The translations under genes and the position numbers were made by a program. The notes beneath the pieces are model-generated. The model was not told where the DNA came from, ran no database searches, and saw nothing but the letters and a program-made list of their open reading frames with translations. From positions 1-64,000 of the forward strand of contig NZ_JAIOGQ010000022.1 of NCBI RefSeq assembly GCF_019904135.1: DNA of 64,000 nucleotides, in the 5' to 3' direction. Below, one piece after another: positions 26,378 through 34,026 of the stretch (position 1 is the stretch's first letter; the number at the start of each line of letters is the position of its first letter). This DNA comes from Paenibacillus caui. GTDB lineage: Bacteria > Bacillota > Bacilli > Paenibacillales > Paenibacillaceae.

Positions 26378-26512
26378 TTATTTGACAACAACGGTGGAAC
26401 AAGAATTATAACCACTAGAAGCGCCCATTTCTTCCAAGACAGTAGCAGATGACACCTCGTAAACTTCCAACTCAAGTTCAAAATCTTTTTCTTCAATTTC
26501 CTTCATGTTCAT
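26378..26512 (-). CDS. Thiopeptide-like RiPP precursor peptide (44 aa)
   Basis: Read directly from the minus strand. AGGAGGAG five bases before ATG (26512) gives MNMKEIEEKDFELELEVYEV, then SSATVLEEMGA, then SSGYNSCSTVVVK, stop at 26378. The acidic leader ending in EEMGA resembles thiopeptide leaders such as thiocillin (EIMGA before SCTTC). Predicted core: S1 S2 G Y N S6 C7 S8 T9 V V V K. The single Cys before S8 would give the thiazole flanking a pyridine made from Ser1 (or Ser2) and Ser8, as Cys-Ser does in known thiopeptides. Too short for routine gene callers. The leader boundary and chemistry are inference; the reading frame and context are seen. Confidence 0.85.
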   Translation of the reverse strand: MNMKEIEEKDFELELEVYEVSSATVLEEMGASSGYNSCSTVVVK

Positions 26513-26563
26513 ACTAACTCCTCCTCTAAGTATATTCGGATATCAATGGGATATCTTGTAATA

Positions 26564-26593
26564 AGATTACATTTTAAAGGTTATTTATGTCAA
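26564..26593 (-). promoter_or_regulatory. Probable promoter of the RiPP operon
   Basis: On the minus strand, TTGACA (26593-26588), an 18-base spacer and TAATCT (26569-26564) precede the precursor start by about 50 bases. The surrounding DNA is very AT-rich. It would drive the precursor and, past the attenuator, the biosynthetic genes. Confidence 0.6.
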
Positions 26594-26763
26594 TATATGG
26601 ATTGATAAGGATAATATTTCTAATTGATAGATTTTCTCTATTTATTATTATTTTTTATATATAGAATTTAATATAAATGAAAGCCATTATTTACTGTCCA
26701 TTATCAATGCCAACTCAGCATTAATCCTATGTTGATAGAGCGGCATCCAGCTTTTTAGAGCAT

Positions 26764-26800
26764 ATAATAAGGAGCCGCATCCTATGCGGCTCCTTATTAT
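26764..26800. terminator. Very strong 17-bp terminator hairpin
   Basis: ATAATAAGGAGCCGCAT (26764-26780) and ATGCGGCTCCTTATTAT (26784-26800) pair perfectly around CCT. It lies downstream of the minus-strand permease gene and upstream of the RiPP promoter, insulating the two units. Confidence 0.8.
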
Positions 26801-26943
26801 AGGGATGAGCAAACACTTTAGCATCCAAACTGACCTCACACTTCCATGGTCGCCGAGCATGGACCATAAAATTGCCTTGAGTCTTGAATGGAAACATAAC
26901 TTTGCCGCCCGAAAGAGATTAGCAGTTCCCCCTAGACTTTCCC

Positions 26944-28323
26944 TTACTCCTCCTCCGTCCGGATACGGGCGGAATGCCGCTTGCCTATCCCAAAAGCGTA
27001 GTAACTGATTACGACGATGGCCAAAAAAACGAGCCCGACGATAAGCGACATCCGCGTGTCGTCATTAAACCCCATTCCGATCAAGACCATAACCAGAAAG
27101 GCAATGGTCAAGTAGTTCATAACGGGAGCAAAGGGCATTTTAAATGGATGTTTGGCCATTTCCGCTCCCTTCACTCTTCTAAAGCGAATTTGACTGATCA
27201 GGATCACAAACCATGGGATCATGCCTGGAAGCACGCTTGCGCTGTATACATAGACGAATAGCTTTGACGGCGCAATATAGTTCAAAACAACGCCGATCGC
27301 CAAACCGATAAGCACGGCAATCGTACTGTATAGCGGTACACCGTTACGGGAGATTTTCATAAAGAATTTTGGCGCTTGTCCATTTACGCCCAATGTATAA
27401 AGCATGCGTCCCGCACTGAAGATGCCGCTGTTGCATCCCGACATGGCCGCCGTAATGACAACGAAGTTAATGATCCCGGCTGCCGCCGTAATCCCGACTT
27501 TTGCAAAAGTGGAAACAAACGGGCTTCCAAGCGTATCCAGCTGGTCCCAGGGATAAACCGTGACAATGACGAAAATCGCACCGATATAGAAGATCAAAAT
27601 TCGCCAAATGATTTGTTGAATCGCGCTTGTTAATGTTTTTTGCGGCTCTGACGCCTCGCCGGCCGTAATCCCGATCAGTTCGACTCCTTGATAGGATGCG
27701 ATAACGAGAGATAGAGCAAAGAAAAACCCGGACCACCCGCCCGTAAAGAAGCCGCCATGTGCCCAAAGGTTGGATAATCCGATAGCGTTACCCCCGTTAC
27801 CCAATCCGAAGAAAATAACCCCGATCCCTGCAACGATCATCAGGATAATGGTAACGATTTTAATCATCGCGAACCAAAATTCGAACTCCCCGAACGATTT
27901 CACGGAAATCAGGTTCGCCGTACCCAATATCGCCATTGCCAAAATACTCGGGATCCAAGCAGGCAGATTCGGGAACCAATATTCCATATAGGCGCCAACC
28001 GCTATAATTTCAGCCATTCCCACAATGATCCATTGGAACCAGTTGCTCCAAGCGGACATATAACCTGCTAAAGGATGGATGTACTTGTGCCCGAAAGTAG
28101 CGAATGACCCCGTACTTGGCTCCAAATACAGCATTTCCCCCATTGCACGCATAATGAAAAATACAAATATTCCGCAGATTGCATAAGCCAGCAGTACAGA
28201 CGGACCCGTCCATTGAATCGTATTGGCGGACCCCATAAATAATCCAACGCCAATTGTACCGCCCAAGGCAATCATCTGAATATGGCGGGCTCCCAGCCCT
28301 CTCTTCAGTTCTTGATTGGCCAC
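26944..28323 (-). CDS. APC-superfamily amino acid permease (AAT family)
   Basis: About 459 residues and 12 hydrophobic helices. The N-terminus [35 protein letters not shown] is the AAT-family signature, and [21 protein letters not shown] follows. It imports an amino acid by proton symport; specificity is not visible. The GTG at 28323 has AGAGGAGGAAG just upstream and matches family N-termini; the frame continues upstream to 28416 without a site. An AATAAAGC/GCTTTATT inverted repeat at 28441-28467 lies in the promoter region. Confidence 0.9.
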   Translation of the reverse strand: MANQELKRGLGARHIQMIALGGTIGVGLFMGSANTIQWTGPSVLLAYAICGIFVFFIMRAMGEMLYLEPSTGSFATFGHKYIHPLAGYMSAWSNWFQWIIVGMAEIIAVGAYMEYWFPNLPAWIPSILAMAILGTANLISVKSFGEFEFWFAMIKIVTIILMIVAGIGVIFFGLGNGGNAIGLSNLWAHGGFFTGGWSGFFFALSLVIASYQGVELIGITAGEASEPQKTLTSAIQQIIWRILIFYIGAIFVIVTVYPWDQLDTLGSPFVSTFAKVGITAAAGIINFVVITAAMSGCNSGIFSAGRMLYTLGVNGQAPKFFMKISRNGVPLYSTIAVLIGLAIGVVLNYIAPSKLFVYVYSASVLPGMIPWFVILISQIRFRRVKGAEMAKHPFKMPFAPVMNYLTIAFLVMVLIGMGFNDDTRMSLIVGLVFLAIVVISYYAFGIGKRHSARIRTEEE

Positions 28324-28560
28324 TTCACTTCCTCCTCTTGCACTTATCCTGTCGCGTTGATCGCCATAAAAATGCACCCCGAGAATGACATCGGATTTTA
28401 CCCATAGGGTATCCAATGAACCTTCTCAGGAGTGCGCTTCAATAAAGCAAAACGTTGCAGCTTTATTATTATAAACGATCAGACCTTATTTTTCAGTAGT
28501 CAAAATGACTTCATATGAAAAGGATGCGTCTGGAATCACAAATGAAGAGTAAGGTGACTA

Positions 28561-31500
28561 TTACAGCATCCGGGCAAACTGGGTCAACAGGTCCGGATGG
28601 AGGATCTTCTGATTGCCTTCTTGTCCAAGCGACTCTACTTGCTCAATATAGGCAGCAATGGAGCTTTGTTTAACCTGCTCTTTCCCTGCTTGCTCGGCCT
28701 CCTCGGCGTGGCGAAGCTTTACCAGCAGGGCATTGACGATCCCCTGCTTGCCAGGCCCCTCGACCATTCGTTCGGTCAGGCGGCTGAGGCCATCATAATC
28801 AACGACGATTTCATACGTGACCGGGGTCTCGGTCACATTTCCTGCCGCGTCGCGGGCTTGAACCGTTATCGTGTGCGCCCCCGCCCCCAGCACATAGGCA
28901 TCCTCGCTGACCAAAGGCCCCGAGGCGCAAGGGTCGTAGACGACTCCCGACACCGTATCGGACGCCGTGCATTCAATAACCACTTTCTGATCGATCGTGT
29001 AGGAACCCGCTCCCGTTACATCGATCACAGGTTTAGTTTGATCCAGCCGGATTACGAGCTCCTTCTCCTGCTCCTTGTTGCCGCTAAGATCAACTGCGGC
29101 ATAATGGATGATCGTGATTCCTTCCTGATCGATCGAAAGCTCGGCGCTGCTGCCGTCCACGCTCGCTTCCTCCGCCTCAGCGGCGCCTGTCAGCCGGTAC
29201 GTGATCCCTTTCACGGCGTCATCGTCGGAAGCCGAAAGCTGAAGCGTTACGTTCCGGTTGAACCAGCCAGCTTCATTCGGCGTAGTACTATAGACAACCG
29301 CAGTGACCGGCGGCTTCACGTCTTTAACGGTCACCGTGCTCTCCGCGAATACGCCCGATTTGGCATGGGTCGCTTTGATGACCGCCGTTCCGGGTTTCTT
29401 GGCGGTTACCGTTCCTTGTGTCTCTACGTCAACAACTCCCTCGCGCGAAGCTTCGGACACGGACCACACGATCGTTTTATCCGGAAGGGTATCCGGCTCT
29501 ACCTTTGCATTCAGCTTGGCCTGATCGCCGATGGTGAGATCAAGTTTCGTTGGGTCAATGCTTACCTTCGGTTTGTTCAATACAAAACGGTCCACTTCGC
29601 GCCCGCCTACCGTTTTCGTGACAACCGACAGACTGGACTTGTCGATTTCGACCTCCACGTACATCTGGGTCATTTCCTCGTCGACAAACTGCGTCCAATC
29701 TCTTCGGGTCAAGCCGTAGAACTTCGGACCGGAAGAGCCGCCAACCACATAGGCCGTGCCTTCGCCCGTTTCAGCGGCGGCGCCGTCCTTCATAAAGTTG
29801 CGCAAATAAATGTGATCATGCCCGTTCAGTACAAGATCGACATGGAATTCGTCAAGAACCGGTACCCATTCCTTACGGACAATTTCCGTATCATAGATGC
29901 TGCCGTAAGGTCCGCGGTGGAAGAGGACGACCTTCCATTTCTTATCCGTCTTGGCAAGATCGCTCCGCAGCCATTCCTTTTGCTCTTCATATTGATATTC
30001 GCTGTTCAGCATCGCGAAATGGGTATCTCCATAATCGAACGAGAAATTCGAACCTTTCAGGCTGTCCAGTCCATTTCCGGGCTGATTGAAATGATTCAGG
30101 AAATCGCCGTTGCCGCTGGTGCCTGTAACTTCATGGTTGCCGACCGCCGCGACGAGCGTCGTGTTCATCAGCTTGTCCTGCGCGGCCGCAAACCACATGT
30201 TCCATTCGTTTTCCTTATACCCGTTGTCCACCATATCGCCGGCATGCACGATAAAATCAGCGTCCGGCATATCGGCGGTTGCCTGATTGAGCGTATTTTT
30301 CCACAGATCAAAGCCCGCTTGATCCGATGCCTGCGAATCGCCGAAGAACAGAAACTTCACTTTGTCCTGATTCGTGGACGCGGTTGCGAAAGAGCCCTGG
30401 ACGCTGTAATTTCCCGCACCGTCACCTACCCTGTAAACGTACTCCGTTCCCGGCTTGAGGCCGGATACCGCAGCTTTATGAACCCGAACCGTGCCAAGAT
30501 CGTAGGTGGAAAATAAGGAATCCGTCCCGTCCACAGTGATCGCCGAAGCCTGCGCAAAATCCGTAAACCCGTCTCTTTCGGCGATTTCGACTTTCGTACC
30601 CGCCGCGTTCGGGTGGGTATGCCAGGTGAATCCGCGCGAGGTTGCCGGATCCGCCCCCATCGTCACGCTGATGTTATACGGGTTCATCGTACCGGCCAGC
30701 TTCGAAACGGTGAACGTCATCGCAGAGCTGTACAAGGAGTCTTTGACCGCTTGCAGCTTGTAAGTCTTGATCGACTTCGTCAAGGCATCTGTCGTAAAAT
30801 GCCCTCCCGCGTCCGTCACGCCAACAACCGTTCCATCCGCCAATATATGGACTCCCGCAGCCGGAGTTCCATCCGCAAGGACCACGCTGAATGTGGTAGG
30901 ATACCCTTCCACTCTGCCGGTGTCATTCCAACTGAGCTGCAGCGGATGCTTGATGACCGATTCGCGCGGCAGCCCGAAAAAGGATGAAGCAGCGCCCGGT
31001 GTACCCGTAAATGAGATGGTACCCGATGTAAAGGCGATGGTGCTGGATCCTTCGGCATCCGGCCTCACGTGATACCGGATCTGGGCGAGCAGATCGCTGT
31101 CCGTAAGTCCAGCCGTCTCCAGATTCGAGAACTTGACCAGCACCTTTCCCGCCGTAGCGTCGATATCCGCCTGCACCTGGCTGTCCGTCAGCTTACCCCC
31201 GGGCACCAGCTCCAAGCCGTCGACCTTGGAGGTGTCAAACGCAAAGCCGATCTGGCCCGCATGGATTCCGGCTGTCTTGAAGCCCTTGATATCCAGCGTA
31301 TTTGTGCTGCCTGCATAGATTTCCTGAGGCGTATCGTACAGAAATTTGGACGAGCCTGTATCCACGTTAAACGTCCATTCCTTCTCCGCCCGGTTCCCGG
31401 ACAGATCGCGGATCTGGATTTTCGCCTTATGAACGCCATCCGCAAGCGGGATCTCGGGCTTGTAGCTGATTCGCCCCTCCGGCGGATAAAGCGTATGGGA

Positions 31501-33930
31501 AACCGGCATATTGTCCACATGGAAAAAGATTTTGTCCGGATCGATCAACGTCGTCCCCGGACTCTTCTGCGGATCATATCCGGCGTCCTCGCCGATGGCC
31601 CGGATGACCGGAGTTCCGGTCTGCACCACGCTGCCGTCCGCAGGTTCCATGTTCTTCAGGACCGGCGGTTCAATGTCGTCCTCCACAGGGCCGTAAACCG
31701 CGCGAATTTCATCGACATAGATGGCTCCGGCTCCTTTGACGGGAGGATTTTTGGAGGTGGTCATGTAGCGAACGGGCATATCCAGCGTCAGCGGCGGTGT
31801 CAAACCGGCCGGCACGTTTGCCTCCACGTACTTCCAGCCCTTCCAGTCCACGCCGACGGTTTCTTGCGTCAGATTCAGCGGCGTCGGTCCGCCTGCGCCG
31901 TTCTTGTCCCGCATTTGCCCCCGCAGCCAGTTTCCGCTCCCGTCCCCGTAAACCCACATGCTGATCTTGGACGGATAACCCGGAATGACCAGCACTTTAT
32001 CCTTGCTGGCAACCTGCAAATAAGCTCCGGTTGTGCCTACTTTTCCGATAAAATCATACTCCAGCTTCAACGCCTGATTCCCGAAACGGACATATTCGTC
32101 CTCGGTGGTCAGACTGGCGAGCGCGGTGTTGTAATTGGCTCCGGCCGAACTCAAGTACCGGTCAAGACCGTTCTCAAAGTTCTCCAACACATAGGGCGGC
32201 GTCCCGACGTTCACGGTCATTGACGTCTCGATATCCCCGTATTTCACGTAAATTTTCCCGCTCTTGCCGGTATCGTCCACGGCCGTGAACACGCCGTCTG
32301 GGCTGATGGTGCCGATATCCCCTTCAACCCGCCACTCGAAGCTGCGGTTGTCCGCCTTGATTTCCTGGCCGTTTCGCAGAGCTGCAACGTTAAGCTGAAC
32401 GCTTGCTCCGGAATCCACCGCCTTCTCCGAATCCGGGAATTTCAGCGCCGTCAAGTCGTTAACGACCTCGACTTCTCCCGATCCTTCGAGCGCGCCTGCC
32501 TGAGCATGAATCGCTGCGGTGCCTGCGGCATAACCTGCCGTAAACCTGCCGTCTTCGTCAAATGTGCCCAGCGCAGGCTCGGCCTGCCAGATGACGGGGC
32601 CTTCAAACGCTGCCGGGTGAACGGCTGCATCCACGCCCGCTGCCGTAAAGGCCACCGAAGAGCCCGCCAGCACCCGTTCCAGATTCGGTCGCACGACCAG
32701 CTTGGCCGCAGGTCCTTCGGAGGCTTTGTTCACGAGCAGCAGGGAGTTGCCGGTCGGCCGCTCGCCTCCATCGGAGCCGCGATTCAGCATCTTAAACTCC
32801 GTTTCCCCTGGAAGTCTCGCGGCAAAGGTAGAAGAACCCCCGCCGTCCAGATTCAGAGCGTTGACAACGCCCATGCTCTTCATTATTTCGCCGAGCTCGC
32901 CCGTGTCCACGCCTTCACTGAAGCCCGGGGCCCGGCCGTCAATCTCCAGCATGAGCACGGAGCCGTCGGCCTTGATTCCGACCGCAGTACGGGGATGGAC
33001 GCCTGCAGGCGGAACATTGCCGAGCACGGCTCCGTCCTTCATCAGCATGAAGCCGCTCATGGCCAGCTTCGCGCCGCGCCAGCCTTCCTCCAGCTCGAAG
33101 GAAGCCGTCACTTCATCGCCGACCTGGAGCGGTGCAAGCAGCGTACGGGCCGTGCCTTGCGCGGACAGCACTACCTTCCCCGGCGACAGGGGCGTATTTC
33201 CTTTGTCTATGCGTAGTTCGGAAACCTTCAGACGCATCGTCTGTCCGCTCTGCACATCACCTTCCAGGACGTCCAGCACGACTTCGTCTCCCAGATCGGT
33301 CGTTTTGGTCGTATCCGCATAATCGCTCGTATATAGCACCAGCTCATCATTTGACCGGTAGCGGTTGATATGCGACAGCTCAGAAGGCTTGCCCTGGATG
33401 GTGACCGTCCTGACCAGCTTCGGAACCGGACCGATTCGGGCCGTTCCGTCCTCATTCAGCACAAACACGCCGTTATCTCCGTCGGCGCTGTTTAATATTT
33501 TGCCGCCGCTCATAAACAAGCCGACGGGAACGCCGGTTCCGTGATCGTTCATATCAAAAAAATCGCCGTTGATCCCGGCAACCACCCGGCTCGCTTCCTT
33601 GTCCGCATAAGCGGCCATCTGCGTAACTCCCTGGGTGCCGTACACTTTGCCGCCTTTGGTCCCCGCCTGCAGCTCCAACAGAGGGTTCGAAGGATTGAAT
33701 TCAACGGTGTGCACCTTCTCTAGACCCCTTGCGAGCTTCATATCGTACCAGTGGTACACCGCTCCCGGAGCCAGCTCCATGGAACGGCTGTCAAGCACCT
33801 CGCCAATAGATAAAGCAGTCTCTTCAGCAGCATGAACCGGCGCTTCATACGGCGTGAGTACAGAAAACAGCAGCAGCATGCCCAGCAAAGCGGACAAAAC
33901 GCGCCTTGCCGGCTTTCCTTTCATTCTCAT
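28561..33930 (-). CDS. Giant secreted phosphodiester glycosidase/metallophosphoesterase with Ig repeats
   Basis: Protein of 1789 residues. Signal peptide to about 34 (VHAAEE). Domains in order: NAGPA-type phosphodiester glycosidase about 60-400 (AGINGDFFDMNDHG; NALNLDGGGSSTF near 360); BIG2-like about 405-570; beta-sandwich carbohydrate-binding-like about 580-750; cohesin-like about 870-1010; purple-acid-phosphatase-type Fn3 about 1100-1190; calcineurin-like metallophosphoesterase about 1195-1400 (FFGDSQ, HAGDMVDNG, GNHEV, NGHDHIY metal ligands all present); BIG2; Ig-like domain with three-dimensional fold typical of bacterial adhesins; charged C-terminal helix. GGAGGGAGA precedes the ATG. 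Both enzymes cleave phosphate esters, so a phosphodiester-linked wall or surface polymer is a plausible target. Confidence 0.85.
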   Translation of the reverse strand: MRMKGKPARRVLSALLGMLLLFSVLTPYEAPVHAAEETALSIGEVLDSRSMELAPGAVYHWYDMKLARGLEKVHTVEFNPSNPLLELQAGTKGGKVYGTQGVTQMAAYADKEASRVVAGINGDFFDMNDHGTGVPVGLFMSGGKILNSADGDNGVFVLNEDGTARIGPVPKLVRTVTIQGKPSELSHINRYRSNDELVLYTSDYADTTKTTDLGDEVVLDVLEGDVQSGQTMRLKVSELRIDKGNTPLSPGKVVLSAQGTARTLLAPLQVGDEVTASFELEEGWRGAKLAMSGFMLMKDGAVLGNVPPAGVHPRTAVGIKADGSVLMLEIDGRAPGFSEGVDTGELGEIMKSMGVVNALNLDGGGSSTFAARLPGETEFKMLNRGSDGGERPTGNSLLLVNKASEGPAAKLVVRPNLERVLAGSSVAFTAAGVDAAVHPAAFEGPVIWQAEPALGTFDEDGRFTAGYAAGTAAIHAQAGALEGSGEVEVVNDLTALKFPDSEKAVDSGASVQLNVAALRNGQEIKADNRSFEWRVEGDIGTISPDGVFTAVDDTGKSGKIYVKYGDIETSMTVNVGTPPYVLENFENGLDRYLSSAGANYNTALASLTTEDEYVRFGNQALKLEYDFIGKVGTTGAYLQVASKDKVLVIPGYPSKISMWVYGDGSGNWLRGQMRDKNGAGGPTPLNLTQETVGVDWKGWKYVEANVPAGLTPPLTLDMPVRYMTTSKNPPVKGAGAIYVDEIRAVYGPVEDDIEPPVLKNMEPADGSVVQTGTPVIRAIGEDAGYDPQKSPGTTLIDPDKIFFHVDNMPVSHTLYPPEGRISYKPEIPLADGVHKAKIQIRDLSGNRAEKEWTFNVDTGSSKFLYDTPQEIYAGSTNTLDIKGFKTAGIHAGQIGFAFDTSKVDGLELVPGGKLTDSQVQADIDATAGKVLVKFSNLETAGLTDSDLLAQIRYHVRPDAEGSSTIAFTSGTISFTGTPGAASSFFGLPRESVIKHPLQLSWNDTGRVEGYPTTFSVVLADGTPAAGVHILADGTVVGVTDAGGHFTTDALTKSIKTYKLQAVKDSLYSSAMTFTVSKLAGTMNPYNISVTMGADPATSRGFTWHTHPNAAGTKVEIAERDGFTDFAQASAITVDGTDSLFSTYDLGTVRVHKAAVSGLKPGTEYVYRVGDGAGNYSVQGSFATASTNQDKVKFLFFGDSQASDQAGFDLWKNTLNQATADMPDADFIVHAGDMVDNGYKENEWNMWFAAAQDKLMNTTLVAAVGNHEVTGTSGNGDFLNHFNQPGNGLDSLKGSNFSFDYGDTHFAMLNSEYQYEEQKEWLRSDLAKTDKKWKVVLFHRGPYGSIYDTEIVRKEWVPVLDEFHVDLVLNGHDHIYLRNFMKDGAAAETGEGTAYVVGGSSGPKFYGLTRRDWTQFVDEEMTQMYVEVEIDKSSLSVVTKTVGGREVDRFVLNKPKVSIDPTKLDLTIGDQAKLNAKVEPDTLPDKTIVWSVSEASREGVVDVETQGTVTAKKPGTAVIKATHAKSGVFAESTVTVKDVKPPVTAVVYSTTPNEAGWFNRNVTLQLSASDDDAVKGITYRLTGAAEAEEASVDGSSAELSIDQEGITIIHYAAVDLSGNKEQEKELVIRLDQTKPVIDVTGAGSYTIDQKVVIECTASDTVSGVVYDPCASGPLVSEDAYVLGAGAHTITVQARDAAGNVTETPVTYEIVVDYDGLSRLTERMVEGPGKQGIVNALLVKLRHAEEAEQAGKEQVKQSSIAAYIEQVESLGQEGNQKILHPDLLTQFARML

Positions 33931-34026
33931 GCTTTCTCCCTCCGAATCCGTTATTTCCCCTGAAAAAGAGCACAGTGAATTTGCCCCCGCCGGCTTCCGC
34001 CGCCGGGAGCAAACATGTTCATGATC

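Noticed and set aside
17269..26512. Lanthipeptide cluster interpretation
   Set aside because: LanB is present, but there is no LanC, only one Cys in the core, and YcaO plus a second LanB-C-like protein; the thiopeptide-type model fits better.
28597..30516. 639-codon open frame on the plus strand
   Set aside because: It lies fully opposite the giant secreted protein, whose domains are clear; it has no ribosome site or recognisable family. It is an antisense shadow of GC-rich coding DNA.
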